From NCBI GenBank assembly GCA_944373145.1, contig CALWAL010000006.1, forward strand, positions 1-64,000: DNA of 64,000 nucleotides, given 5' to 3'. Position numbers and translations under genes: made by a program. Shown here one piece after another: positions 1-8,662 of the stretch (positions within the stretch are counted from its first letter, which is position 1; the number at the start of each line of letters is the position of its first letter). The notes under the pieces were generated by a model that ran no database searches, had not been told where the DNA came from, and saw only the letters and a list, made by a program, of their open reading frames with translations. The stretch comes from an uncultured Bacilli bacterium. GTDB lineage: Bacteria; Bacillota_I; Bacilli_A; RF39; UBA660.

Positions 1-2
1 CA

Positions 3-31
3 AGTATATCAAACACTCCTTGTAAAGTCAA
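3..31 (-). promoter_or_regulatory. Strong sigma-A promoter leaving the left edge
   Basis: Read on the minus strand, TTGACT (31-26) and TATACT (8-3) are separated by exactly 17 nt, a near-consensus housekeeping promoter. It fires out of the window, so its gene is not visible. It is unrelated to the ntdP-like gene, which reads toward it from 847. Confidence 0.7.
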
Positions 32-250
32 CACTTTTTTTCCTTTTTGTTATGCTTGATTACTTTTTTGTCAGTTTGCTGTCAATATTTATTGTAAATA
101 TTGGTTTTCTTCAGCAAAGCTCCTATAATATAACAAATAAAATTTTATTAGTCAAGAACTTTTTTACAACTTTTTTATTTTTTACACAACTTTCTATTTT
201 AAAGTAATTTCAAATTAAATTTCTGAACACATTTTCAAAATTTATTAAAG

Positions 251-282
251 AAAGCTATAATTAAAATTCTAATTATAGCTTT
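251..282. terminator. Perfect 13-bp hairpin downstream of the ntdP-like gene
   Basis: Two 13-nt arms (251-263 and 270-282) are exact reverse complements around a 6-nt loop, 28 nt beyond the stop of the minus-strand gene at 311. The U-tract is weak on both strands, so it may work as a bidirectional or processing hairpin. The rest of 1-310 is AT-rich with no credible ORF. Confidence 0.5.
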
Positions 283-310
283 TCTATTCACAATATTATA
301 TTTTTAATAT

Positions 311-847
311 TTACGTATTCTTTTTTAATTCATAATATAAAGATAAATATTTTTCATTTTGTTCTTTATTAAACATGTGTACTCCATCATTATAATCTTC
401 AATTAATTCCTTCATTGCATGATTAATAACTAAGTCCAATTCGTCAGAATATCCCATCTTTTTACGATGATATTGATACTCTAATTTATCCAAAATTTTA
501 TATTCACCCTTTGGGAAAATACGCAAATCTAAATCATAATCAATATATTTAACGGTTCCTTCTTCTATTATATAAGGGGTTGCAATATTACAATAATAAT
601 AAACACCATCTTTTTTCATTTGAGCAATAATATTATACCATCTGTTTTTAAAAAAATATAAAATTGCTGGTTCTTTTGTCCTCCACGTTGTTCCTTCCGA
701 CTCAGTTACACGAGTTTTTTCATTACCAAAAACAATATAATCTTTTTTTACATCTAAGACAACCGCTTCATCCCAAGCACGATGAATTCTACTATTATGC
801 TTATAGCATTGAATTTGATATCTATCGCCTACGCAAATTTGTTTCAT
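311..847 (-). CDS. ntdP: DUF402 nucleoside tri-/diphosphatase (YgaC/Ntdp family)
   Basis: The 178-aa length and motif order match the DUF402/UPF0374 family typified by Bacillus subtilis YgaC and staphylococcal Ntdp, soluble metal-dependent phosphatases of nucleoside di- and triphosphates. Visible landmarks are the N-terminal SYKH-like region (YKHNSRIHRAW), TESEGTTW, EPAILYF, the core GVYYYCNIATP and YIDYDLDLRI. The start is set by AGGTGA 4 nt before ATG. It stands alone in transcription, with a hairpin downstream. Substrate range cannot be read from sequence. Confidence 0.85.
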   Translation of the reverse strand: MKQICVGDRYQIQCYKHNSRIHRAWDEAVVLDVKKDYIVFGNEKTRVTESEGTTWRTKEPAILYFFKNRWYNIIAQMKKDGVYYYCNIATPYIIEEGTVKYIDYDLDLRIFPKGEYKILDKLEYQYHRKKMGYSDELDLVINHAMKELIEDYNDGVHMFNKEQNEKYLSLYYELKKNT

Positions 848-935
848 TAAATCACCTAAACCAATTATACCACAATAAAATCAAAAAAAGGCATTACTTT
901 TTAATGTCTTTCTTTATTTAATAGTTTACTGTACT

Positions 936-2186
936 TTATTTAGATAATTCTTCTAGAGCGCGTGATAACTGATTATCGGTTTCATCTGATGGATTACTAA
1001 AATAATCGTCTGATAACTCTAATTCAATATCTGGCTCTAATCCTTTAGTATCATTTACCCAATCTCCATTTGGTGTTAACCACTTTTTAGTTGTTATTTT
1101 ATATTGGTCACCATTTGAAAGTGTAATTAATTCCTGAACAGTACCTTTTCCATATGTTTTAGTACCAATTAGCTTAGCACCTAAATTATCACGCAAACTT
1201 GAAATAAACACTTCAGATGCCGAAGCCGAATAACTATCAGCCAAGAAAACGATTGGATAAGTTTTGTTTTCTTGTCCAGTTGAGAAAACTTTTTCCTTTT
1301 TACCGTCTTGTTCTAGTTGATAAGCAACATGTTTTGAATCAATAAAAAGACTAATCATTTTATAAACAGCGGTTAGATGGCCTCCTGTATTACTTCTAAC
1401 ATCAATAATCAAAGAGTCAATACCTTGTTTTTCTAAATCTTCAAGAGCTAGTTTAAATTGTGAATACGTATTATTGGCAAATATTGAAATGTAAATATAT
1501 CCGATTTTCTTACCTTTTTCTTCATATATACGATAATCAATTGAACGGATTTCAATATTTTCTTTTTTTAATACCAATTTTAAATTTTCTGTACCGCGCT
1601 TAATTTCAAGTTCATATTCTTTATCTGTACCATTTAAAATCATATTACTAACATCAGAAGTTGACATACTTTTAGTTGATTTGCCATTGACAGCCAAAAG
1701 AATATCGTTTGCTTGTAAGCCTGCTTTACTAGCTGGCGAATTTTCAAATACCGATGAAATAATAATGTTGTCATCTACTTTTTCTTTATATATTGAAATT
1801 CCCAACCCTTTATACTTTCCGTCCAAAGTAATGTTAACCGTACTATAATCATTTTCGTTCATATATATAGAATTAGGATCGTTTAATTCCTCAACAATAG
1901 CAGCAAAAGCAGCATCTAGAAGTTTCTCTTCATCTAAATCTTCGTAGTAATTATCTAAAACATGTTGATAATTATCAATAAAAGTTAAAAGTTCTTCACT
2001 CATGTTAGCAGGTTGATTAGTTATATATTCATAATTATTTCCGAGAATTTTAATTTTAGAATAAGCACTACCAGCAAAAAAGCTAAAAATACATGTAATA
2101 ACAATAAAAATAGCTACTTCTTGCACCGTAAAATTTTTATTTTGCTTGATAAGCATATCAACTTGTTTTTTTGTTTCATTATCCAT
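936..2186 (-). CDS. S41 carboxy-terminal processing protease with PDZ domain
   Basis: A 416-aa membrane-anchored serine protease of the CtpA/CtpB group. Residues about 22-44 form one membrane segment, so the bulk should lie outside the membrane. A PDZ domain spans about 118-205 (GLGISI, SPASKAGLQANDILLAVNG). The S41 core follows, with the SASASE nucleophile (S322) and the general-base lysine in TYGKGTVQ (K347), 25 residues apart as in Prc/CtpB. In spore formers CtpB cleaves SpoIVFA in sigma-K signalling; whether this copy does so is unknown. An AAGGATG element precedes the ATG. Confidence 0.92.
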   Translation of the reverse strand: MDNETKKQVDMLIKQNKNFTVQEVAIFIVITCIFSFFAGSAYSKIKILGNNYEYITNQPANMSEELLTFIDNYQHVLDNYYEDLDEEKLLDAAFAAIVEELNDPNSIYMNENDYSTVNITLDGKYKGLGISIYKEKVDDNIIISSVFENSPASKAGLQANDILLAVNGKSTKSMSTSDVSNMILNGTDKEYELEIKRGTENLKLVLKKENIEIRSIDYRIYEEKGKKIGYIYISIFANNTYSQFKLALEDLEKQGIDSLIIDVRSNTGGHLTAVYKMISLFIDSKHVAYQLEQDGKKEKVFSTGQENKTYPIVFLADSYSASASEVFISSLRDNLGAKLIGTKTYGKGTVQELITLSNGDQYKITTKKWLTPNGDWVNDTKGLEPDIELELSDDYFSNPSDETDNQLSRALEELSK

Positions 2187-2239
2187 TTGTCATCATCCTT
2201 ATCATCATCATAACATACTACTTTCAAAAAGTCCAACAT

Positions 2240-3637
2240 CTATATGTGCTTTAAGATATCTCGTGCTGCAACTAAGCCTGTTGCGGCCGCTGTTACAATA
2301 TTTCCAGCTTTACCGGCACCATCACCTACAAAATAAACATTTGCTGTATTCAATTTAAAATTATTGTCTGTTTCTATTTCATTGCTAAAAAATTTAATTT
2401 CTGGTCCATATAATAATGTATCATCATTTGCTACACCAGGTATAATATCATTTAATTTATCTAGCCCTTCAATAATATTAGAAATAATACGGTGTGGTAA
2501 TACAAGCGCTAAATCACCAGCTACACAATCCTTTAGAGTAGGCTCAATAAAGCCTTTATTAAGTCGATGCCAAGTGCTACGTCGACCATTTCGTAAATCC
2601 TTTAATGATTGAATAATCGGCTTACCATCACCTAAAACATTAGCAATGCGAGCAATTGACTCTCCATACAAACGCGTATTTGTTACTGGTTCAGTTAAAT
2701 TAACTTTTGAGATAAATGCAAAATTTGTGTTATTACTTTTTGTTTCTTTTAAAGCATGACCATTTACACAAATAAAGCCATAATAGTTTTCTTTAGCAAC
2801 AAATCCGCCAGGATTAGTACAAAAAGTTCTAATTTCATCGCCATAAGTATCGGTTTTAATAAAAATAGTCGGGTCATAAATAACATTAGTAATTTCTTCC
2901 ATAATCTCTTTTCGTACTTCAACGCGCACACCAATTTCAATACTTTGTGATAAATATGAAATTTGATATTTGTCTGCTAACTCTTGTATCCATTTAGCAC
3001 CAGTTCGACCTGGAGCAACAATCACTGATTCAGATGATAATGTCATTTCCTTTTTTCCTACCACATAAACAACTTCATGCTGATTAGGTTTTAATGTTTT
3101 AATATCTAAAACATCAGTGTGATCATACAAATCTACGCCTTTTTTTTCTAAATAATCACAAATATTATCAATATATTCTGGCAAATGATCACTACCTAAA
3201 TGCTTTTGTTTAATTAATAAAAGTTTTGCACCTGCAATAGCAACTTTTTTCTTAATTTCATTAGCCTCATCAATATTACTAGGATATACATCAGCATCCA
3301 TCTTAAACTTATTAAAGATTTCCTCAGTTTCATCGATTAATTTATTAGCAACACTTTCTGACATATATTTCATTAAATCACTTTTACCCAATTTAGGAAT
3401 AAAATTTAATTTACCATCAGAAAATGTACCAGCACCACCATAACCCGCTAATATTGCACATGGATTACAATTTTGACACGGAATTCCATTTTTATTCATT
3501 GGGCAAACACGTTTCTTAACACGTGACCCCTTATCTAAAATAGCTACTTGTAATTTTTCATTTTTAGTTATTAATTCATAAGCAGCAAATAATCCGGCTG
3601 GACCGGCTCCTATAATAATTACATCATACTTTTTCAT
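2240..3637 (-). CDS. FAD-dependent dehydrogenase (COG2509 type)
   Basis: A 465-aa flavoprotein. The N terminus carries the Rossmann dinucleotide motif (VIIIGAGPAGLFAAYEL), then the cysteine-rich stretch VCPMNKNGIPCQNCNPC and GYGGAGTFSDGKLNF typical of the uncharacterised COG2509 dehydrogenases. A second FAD contact (VYFVGDGAGKAGNIVTAAATG) sits at the C terminus. The open frame runs 27 codons further upstream, but the ATG at 3637 follows AGGTGG by 5 nt and starts directly into the FAD motif. Divergent from the RNHCP gene. The physiological substrate is unknown. Confidence 0.88.
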   Translation of the reverse strand: MKKYDVIIIGAGPAGLFAAYELITKNEKLQVAILDKGSRVKKRVCPMNKNGIPCQNCNPCAILAGYGGAGTFSDGKLNFIPKLGKSDLMKYMSESVANKLIDETEEIFNKFKMDADVYPSNIDEANEIKKKVAIAGAKLLLIKQKHLGSDHLPEYIDNICDYLEKKGVDLYDHTDVLDIKTLKPNQHEVVYVVGKKEMTLSSESVIVAPGRTGAKWIQELADKYQISYLSQSIEIGVRVEVRKEIMEEITNVIYDPTIFIKTDTYGDEIRTFCTNPGGFVAKENYYGFICVNGHALKETKSNNTNFAFISKVNLTEPVTNTRLYGESIARIANVLGDGKPIIQSLKDLRNGRRSTWHRLNKGFIEPTLKDCVAGDLALVLPHRIISNIIEGLDKLNDIIPGVANDDTLLYGPEIKFFSNEIETDNNFKLNTANVYFVGDGAGKAGNIVTAAATGLVAARDILKHI

Positions 3638-3701
3638 TAAACCACCTTTTTTATTGTACCATATTATGTACATATTATGATATAATTTTGGTGGTGAAAG
3701 T

Positions 3702-4004
3702 ATGAAAAAATTTAACATGATTGACGAAGAATTTATTTGTGAACATTGTGGAAAAAAAGTTTCAAAATTAAATTATAGTGCACGAGATCACTGCCCTTAT
3801 TGTCTATTTTCAAAACATGTCGATGTAAATCCTGGCGATCGTGATAACAAATGTCTTGGCCTTTTAGAACCTATTGATATTGAAAAATTTAAGCAAACAT
3901 ATAAAATTGTTTATAAATGCCAAAAATGTCAACAATTGCACAAAAACATTATCGCTAATGATGATGATTTAAACGAAATAATTAAAATTTCAACAAAAAA
4001 ATAA
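3702..4004 (+). CDS. RNHCP domain protein (zinc-ribbon-like)
   Basis: A 100-aa protein with two CxxC pairs (CEHCGKK, CQKCQQL) around the signature motif, here RDHCPYCLFSKHVD, followed by GDR and CLGLLEPI. This matches the RNHCP family, widespread small putative zinc-binding proteins of unknown function. A GGTGGTGAAAGT ribosome site precedes the ATG. It is monocistronic, divergent from the flavoprotein, and closed by a strong terminator. Confidence 0.85.
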   Translation: MKKFNMIDEEFICEHCGKKVSKLNYSARDHCPYCLFSKHVDVNPGDRDNKCLGLLEPIDIEKFKQTYKIVYKCQKCQQLHKNIIANDDDLNEIIKISTKK

Positions 4005-4025
4005 CATAAAATAAGTAAAGCAAAC

Positions 4026-4047
4026 AGCAAAAGGTTTTGCTTTTTTT
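4026..4047 (+). terminator. Rho-independent terminator of the RNHCP gene
   Basis: AGCAAAA (4026-4032) pairs with TTTTGCT (4035-4041) and is followed by a T run to 4047, 22 nt after the stop codon. Confidence 0.85.
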
Positions 4048-4063
4048 ATTTATCTTATGTTAT

Positions 4064-4570
4064 TTAACGGCTCAGATAATCTTCACCTTTAAATGGTTCC
4101 TTTTTTAATAAACCTGGATAATCTTGTTGTCTTAATACTTCATAAAGCACCAAAGCAACACAATTTGATAAATTAAGCGCTCGAATATGATCATTAGTTG
4201 GAATACGATAGCAATTATTTAAATGCTCCTTTAGAATTTCTTTTGGAATCCCTGTACTTTCCTTACCAAACACTAAATAAATATTTCGATTTCTATCATG
4301 ATAATCAACATCCGTATGCGTTTTTGTACCATAACGAGTTAAAAAATAAAAGTCACCATGGTTTTGGCTTAAAAAGTCTTTCCAATCTTCGTATATATGA
4401 TATTCGCAATATTCAATATAATTAACGCCACTTCGCTTAATCGCTTTTTCACTCATTGAAAAACCTAATGGTTCAATTAAATGTAGTTTAGCACCAGTTC
4501 CAGCACATGTTCTAATAATATTACCTGTATTTTGTGGTATTTCTGGTTCATATAAAACTATATTAATCAC
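4064..4570 (-). CDS. trmL: tRNA (cytidine/uridine-34-2'-O)-methyltransferase
   Basis: SPOUT-class methyltransferase of the TrmL/YibK/CspR group that 2'-O-methylates the wobble nucleotide of tRNA-Leu species. Family motifs: NIVLYEPEIPQNTGNIIRTC at the N terminus, LVFGKESTGIP in the middle, and the knot motif RIPTNDHIRALNLSNCVALVLYE at the C terminus. I choose the GTG at 4570: it opens directly into the conserved N terminus and has GGAG 9 nt upstream. An ATG at 4585 is possible. It overlaps the preceding gene by 8 nt, so coupling is likely. Confidence 0.9.
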   Translation of the reverse strand: MINIVLYEPEIPQNTGNIIRTCAGTGAKLHLIEPLGFSMSEKAIKRSGVNYIEYCEYHIYEDWKDFLSQNHGDFYFLTRYGTKTHTDVDYHDRNRNIYLVFGKESTGIPKEILKEHLNNCYRIPTNDHIRALNLSNCVALVLYEVLRQQDYPGLLKKEPFKGEDYLSR

Positions 4571-5054
4571 GTTCAATAACTCCATTTTCCATTAAAAAGT
4601 TAACCACTTCTGCTTGATTAAAGTCTAACGTTGAATATTCATCGACAATTTTTCCTCCATCAACAACGACTAATTTAGGCAAATCAATATTTGATATTTT
4701 CATATTGTATTTTTGATTAAATTTAGTAAGTATATCTTCTTCTTCAACTGACGTATCTAAATAAACAAATAAATGTTTAATATCATATTCAATTAAAACA
4801 TCTTTATATTGCTTTTCTTGAGTTTCTAAAGATGAATCTTTTTTATTGCTAATAAAAATAACAGCCGGTGAATTTTCTAATGTATAATCGTCTAAATCTT
4901 CTAATTTAACCTCTGTAATAAAGTCATTCATAATAGAAGTATACTGTTTCTCTGTTCTTGAATAATAAAATTCACGAGCTCCTAATACAACTACAACAGT
5001 AATTACTAAAATAAACAACAATATAAAATAATTTTTCAATGGTACTTTTTTCAT
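4563..5054 (-). CDS. Membrane-anchored thioredoxin-fold-like protein, no CxxC
   Basis: A 163-aa protein with one N-terminal membrane segment (about 9-27) and an outer domain resembling a thioredoxin fold (PAVIFISNKKDS, HLFVYLDTS, LPKLVVVDGGKIVDEY). The cis-Pro-like loop is present but no cysteine pair, so it is not an oxidoreductase. GGAGGCGATATA precedes the ATG. It lies between the ClpA-like ATPase (12-nt gap) and trmL. Similar in plan to the protein at 9972. Function unknown. Confidence 0.7.
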   Translation of the reverse strand: MKKVPLKNYFILLFILVITVVVVLGAREFYYSRTEKQYTSIMNDFITEVKLEDLDDYTLENSPAVIFISNKKDSSLETQEKQYKDVLIEYDIKHLFVYLDTSVEEEDILTKFNQKYNMKISNIDLPKLVVVDGGKIVDEYSTLDFNQAEVVNFLMENGVIERD

Positions 5055-5065
5055 TATATCGCCTC

Positions 5066-6118
5066 CTAATAAAAGTTTTCAGGATCCTGAATATCTTCAA
5101 CTACTACAACCGGCAAAGTCACTCCTTCTTCAAGCGCTAAATCCTTAAACTTTTCACGAAAAGCAGCTAATTCTTTAACTCTCGAATCCGGATAAATACG
5201 CTTACTGTTTTTAATCGCGTTATATACATCAATCATTTCAACGTATGGTTTATCTTGATATAAAGCTTGAGAAAATGCACCTGATAAAACAGAAAGAGAA
5301 ATATCCGGATACATCGCTCCTAAACCATAAACTCTTTTAAATTCACTAGTAGCCTCAACAATTGATTCTACTAATAATTTAGTAACATACTCATTATATT
5401 TAAACTTAATCCCTGTTTGATGCTCAATTTTAGGCAATGACTTCATCAAAACTTGAACAGTTGTTGGAATATCTTGTTCTAAAACATCTACTCGATCAAA
5501 ACGCCTTAAAAAAGCTCTATCACGTACGACATAGATACTATACTCAATATCTGTAGTCGCACCAATTACTTTAATCATTCCACGGTCAATTGCTGGTTTT
5601 AAAATATTCGCTAAATCCATTGGTCCACCATCTTTACTGCCAATTAAAGTATGAATTTCATCAATAAACAAAATTATTTTATTCATTTGTTTAAGTTCCT
5701 CAACTAATAGCGAAATAATCATTTCTTCTTTGCCATTATATTGCACTTTACCCAATAAAGATGCAGAATTAACTTTAACCACCCTATAACCTTTTAATCG
5801 TTCAGGTACATTTCCATTAATAATTCTATAGGCAATTCCTTCAACGATAGATGTTTTACCAATACCAGCCTTACCAACCAATAGAGCCGATTTTTCAGGT
5901 GTCAACAAAATCATAATTGCTTTTCCAATTTCACTTTCGCGTGCAATAGCAGGATCCGTAATATATTCTTTAGCTGTCAAATCCTCACCATACATCTTTA
6001 AAATACTTAAACCTGTATAATCATATAATTTATCTTGAGTCTTTGTATTTTCATTACTACTTACTTCTAAGCCACTATTTTGTGGTAAATTTTGTTGTAC
6101 GACTGTATTGTTTTCCAT
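5066..6118 (-). CDS. Single-domain ClpA-type AAA+ ATPase
   Basis: About 350 aa containing one AAA+ module like the first ATPase domain of ClpA/ClpC: Walker A GKAGIGKT (about 82-89), Walker B IILFIDEIH (about 148-156), a sensor GATTDIEY and the arginine finger RDRAFLRRFDRV. It lacks the Clp N domain, the second AAA domain and an obvious ClpP loop, so it is probably not an unfoldase subunit. The ATG at 6118 follows AGGTGA; an upstream in-frame TTG would place the ribosome site inside the gene. It sits beside a LysM protein and a putative coat gene. Confidence 0.8.
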   Translation of the reverse strand: MENNTVVQQNLPQNSGLEVSSNENTKTQDKLYDYTGLSILKMYGEDLTAKEYITDPAIARESEIGKAIMILLTPEKSALLVGKAGIGKTSIVEGIAYRIINGNVPERLKGYRVVKVNSASLLGKVQYNGKEEMIISLLVEELKQMNKIILFIDEIHTLIGSKDGGPMDLANILKPAIDRGMIKVIGATTDIEYSIYVVRDRAFLRRFDRVDVLEQDIPTTVQVLMKSLPKIEHQTGIKFKYNEYVTKLLVESIVEATSEFKRVYGLGAMYPDISLSVLSGAFSQALYQDKPYVEMIDVYNAIKNSKRIYPDSRVKELAAFREKFKDLALEEGVTLPVVVVEDIQDPENFY

Positions 6119-6169
6119 ATTATCACCTAACAAAATTATATAATAGGAATAGAAAAAAGGAAAGTCCTT

Positions 6170-6568
6170 TTAAGAAATTTCCCCTTTTTTAACTATAAGT
6201 AATTGTCCTGGTAAAAGATAAATTTTAGGATTATCATTAATTATTTCTGATGTTAAATTTTTCATTTTTTTAGACACATCCTGCAAAGTTTCATTTTCTC
6301 CAACAATATAAGCGACCATATTACTTTTAGGTACTAATAATTTTTGCCCTGGATAAATATAATCATCTGCTTCTAAGCCATTAATTGCTTTTAAAGTATC
6401 CAAGTCAATTTGATATTCTTTAGAAATATTATATAAATTATCGCCCTTAGCTACAACATATTGATTAAAATTGTCCAATTTATTATTCAATAATGTACTT
6501 TTTTCATCTTCCATTATACTTGCAAAAACTAATTCACTAGGTGATATAAAATTATTAATTTGATTCAT
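6170..6568 (-). CDS. Protein with two LysM domains, no signal peptide
   Basis: A 132-aa protein with a clear LysM at about 38-80 (YVVAKGDNLYNISKEY ... YPGQKLLVP) and a weaker second one at about 86-128 (YIVGENETLQDVSKKM ... LPGQLLIVKKG). There is no signal peptide, as expected for a spore-coat or cortex-targeted LysM protein made in the mother cell (SafA-like behaviour), or for an enzyme subunit. GAGGTGAAAT precedes the ATG. It diverges from the small gene at 6625 and lies close to the CotY/CotZ-like gene. Confidence 0.8.
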   Translation of the reverse strand: MNQINNFISPSELVFASIMEDEKSTLLNNKLDNFNQYVVAKGDNLYNISKEYQIDLDTLKAINGLEADDYIYPGQKLLVPKSNMVAYIVGENETLQDVSKKMKNLTSEIINDNPKIYLLPGQLLIVKKGEIS

Positions 6569-6624
6569 ATTTCACCTCATTTTATTATATGTAATTTCAT
6601 ATAATTGAGTGAAAGGAAGATAAT

Positions 6625-6900
6625 ATGAAAAAAGAATTGCCAAAAATCTTTAACGCTAGTCAAAATAAAACATTTAATAATAATAGTAACTTTTTTTACG
6701 GTGAATATCGCAATCACCAAACTAAATTGACAGTTGATGATTTATTTAAACCTAACGAAATTTACCGAACTAAAGTTAAAATTACTTTAAAAGATAAAAG
6801 TATTGAACGTACAATTATTGGAAGAACACAAAATAATCTCATTACCTTAAATAATGAGATTATACCTATTTCAGATATTGTTGAAATCGAATATGATTAA
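6625..6900 (+). CDS. Small protein of unknown function, possible spore-coat factor
   Basis: A 91-aa, Asn/Lys-rich protein with no membrane segment. Its C-terminal half (RTKVKITLKDKSIERTIIGRTQNNLITLNNEIIPISDIVEIE) looks like a small beta-barrel fold of the KOW/Sm-like sort. A GAAAGGAAGATA ribosome site precedes the ATG. It converges on the CotY/CotZ-like gene, with stop codons overlapping by 3 bp. The coat link is by neighbourhood only. Confidence 0.65.
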   Translation: MKKELPKIFNASQNKTFNNNSNFFYGEYRNHQTKLTVDDLFKPNEIYRTKVKITLKDKSIERTIIGRTQNNLITLNNEIIPISDIVEIEYD

Positions 6901-7325
6901 ACACCTTCAACATGCGTGTCTGATAGGCAGCGTAAACTGCACACACAATTTAAATTAGTTGTAAAAAACGAATTAGTTGCTGAATACGGAAATTCACTAC
7001 CTACTTCATTTTCTTGTAAAACTCTAAATGTACAGCAACAACCATCTAATTTTTCTACACGGAACACATTTGAACAAACTACGCCACTATCACCACATAC
7101 ACCATTATCTTTAGTAGTTGGCATGCTTAATGGTGTCCCATTAGATAGATATAGCATAACTGGTCGTGTATTACACGTTAACGATGAAACACCACAACCT
7201 AAGAAACCTCGATCACATGTATCTAAGCACTCACTAGAATTACAAGCATTTTGTTGAAGGATATTAATAACACCCAATATTTCCGCAATACATCTGCAAG
7301 ATTCTATATCCGAATTATTGCACAT
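6897..7325 (-). CDS. CotY/CotZ-like cysteine-rich spore coat protein
   Basis: About 142 aa with 16 cysteines, including a CCC triplet (LDGCCCTFRVL), arranged as in the outer-coat/crust proteins CotY and CotZ. The central PVMLYLSNGTPL matches the family's beta-rich core. Such proteins form disulfide-linked coat layers. I place the start at the ATG at 7325, with AAGGGG 8 nt upstream; the GTG three codons earlier abuts the ribosome site. This is the most direct evidence that the host makes endospores. Confidence 0.8.
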   Translation of the reverse strand: MCNNSDIESCRCIAEILGVINILQQNACNSSECLDTCDRGFLGCGVSSLTCNTRPVMLYLSNGTPLSMPTTKDNGVCGDSGVVCSNVFRVEKLDGCCCTFRVLQENEVGSEFPYSATNSFFTTNLNCVCSLRCLSDTHVEGV

Positions 7326-7410
7326 ATAATCCACCCCTTCTGATATAGCATATTCACTTATAGACTAAAGGTGTGAATAAATAACCCATTTTAATACTTA
7401 ATACTATGTA

Positions 7411-7432
7411 AAGAACTTTTGGGTTCTTTTTT
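7411..7432 (+). terminator. Short hairpin with T tract
   Basis: AAGAAC (7411-7416) pairs with GTTCTT (7423-7428), then T. It lies in the otherwise featureless 233-bp gap between the coat gene and licD. What it would terminate on the plus strand is unclear. Confidence 0.4.
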
Positions 7433-7558
7433 ATATAGCAAGATTTTAAGTTTTATGAACTCAATATTTATTGTTATACATTTTGTAATATCATATATCT
7501 TATCGGTATTGATTATTTTAATTATTTCTAGTAAAATTGTCATAGAGATGGTGGTATT

Positions 7559-8452
7559 ATGAAGTATAATAATGACTGTATTCAAAAACGTGATACATAT
7601 ATAATTCAAGAAAATAATGATGGCTCTAAAATAACAGTTAGAGAACTACAAATAGAAATATTAGAAATTATGGACGAAATTCATCGTATATGTGTAAAAA
7701 ACAACATTCGTTACGGTTTAATTGCTGGTTCAGCGCTAGGGATTGTTAATTATAAGGGATTTATTCCGTGGGATGATGATATTGATTTATGCGTTTTAAG
7801 GGAAGATTGGGAAAAATTCATCAAAGCATTAGATGAAGATTTAAATGAAAAATTCTATTTTCAGTGCTATGAAAAAGATAAAAAATATAATACTATCATG
7901 GGTCCTCAAATGAAAATTAGAAAAAGAGGAACTTTTATTGAAGAAACAAACTGGTTACTAAAGAATCGCTGCAAATCTGGAGATGGCATTTTTGTAGATG
8001 TCGTTATATATGACAATATAGCTGAATCAAAATTTAAAGACGAGGTAGCACGTACTATTGTCAAAGTAGTAATGCCTTTTATTGTGCTGTTAGATAATTT
8101 GCATATTAATCCTCGCCCTCTTAAAAGTTTTGTAGTATGGTACTCTAATCATTATGCACGAAAGCATGAAGACAGTTCATTAATTTCACAACCAGTATCA
8201 GTACCGTGGGAAAAATTTATGCATGAACCAGTTTTTAAAAAAAGTGATGTTTTACCTTTCAAATTGTACGAATTTGAAGGTAGAGAATACTATTCATACA
8301 ATAACATTGAAACAATTTTAAAACAATGGTATGGACCTAATTGTTTAAAAAAGTGGAATGGCACTGAATGGGAAGAAACCCTACCAGAACAAAAGCGAAC
8401 CCCAAAACACACCGTTCATTTAAATTTAAATGGTGAAAAGCGAAAAAATTAA
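7559..8452 (+). CDS. LicD family phosphotransferase
   Basis: A 297-aa member of the LicD/fukutin-related nucleotidyltransferase fold, which attaches phosphorylcholine or similar groups to cell-surface polysaccharides. The metal-binding motif WDDDID is at 71-76, preceded by YGLIAGSALGIVNYKGFIP. GGTGG precedes the ATG. It is followed 16 nt later by a tiny membrane-protein gene in the same direction. Substrate not determinable; phosphorylcholine decoration of teichoic acid is the family's best-known role. Confidence 0.88.
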   Translation: MKYNNDCIQKRDTYIIQENNDGSKITVRELQIEILEIMDEIHRICVKNNIRYGLIAGSALGIVNYKGFIPWDDDIDLCVLREDWEKFIKALDEDLNEKFYFQCYEKDKKYNTIMGPQMKIRKRGTFIEETNWLLKNRCKSGDGIFVDVVIYDNIAESKFKDEVARTIVKVVMPFIVLLDNLHINPRPLKSFVVWYSNHYARKHEDSSLISQPVSVPWEKFMHEPVFKKSDVLPFKLYEFEGREYYSYNNIETILKQWYGPNCLKKWNGTEWEETLPEQKRTPKHTVHLNLNGEKRKN

Positions 8453-8468
8453 TAAGAGGTGATTCAAT

Positions 8469-8645
8469 ATGAAAGCTCTATCCAATACTAAGAAATTAAT
8501 CATATTAGGTATTTTTCTAATCATTATTGCTATCTTAATTGGAATCATTTTCATGCATGATATTGCTTTTATCTTTGGTGGAGCTGGCGTCGTTTCAATT
8601 GGTATTGCTATTTTATTATATATTAATAAGAAAAAAGGCGATTAA
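8469..8645 (+). CDS. 58-aa protein with two membrane helices
   Basis: Starts at an ATG 9 nt after AGAGGTGA, 16 nt behind licD, so probably co-transcribed with it. It has two hydrophobic helices (about 9-28 and 31-52) and a basic tail NKKKGD. Its stop codon lies inside the terminator stem. Function unknown. Confidence 0.6.
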   Translation: MKALSNTKKLIILGIFLIIIAILIGIIFMHDIAFIFGGAGVVSIGIAILLYINKKKGD

Positions 8646-8657
8646 TTATCGTCTTTT
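8633..8657. terminator. Bidirectional terminator between licD operon and DUF368 gene
   Basis: AAAAGGCGAT (8633-8642) and ATCGTCTTTT (8648-8657) form a 10-bp stem with one G-T pair and a 5-nt loop between two converging genes. Confidence 0.7.
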
Positions 8658-8662
8658 ATTAT

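Noticed and set aside
664..921. Plus-strand ORF over the ntdP-like gene
   Set aside because: Shadow frame of a conserved gene.
7391..7609. ORF antisense to the licD start
   Set aside because: AT-rich hydrophobic translation with no ribosome site.
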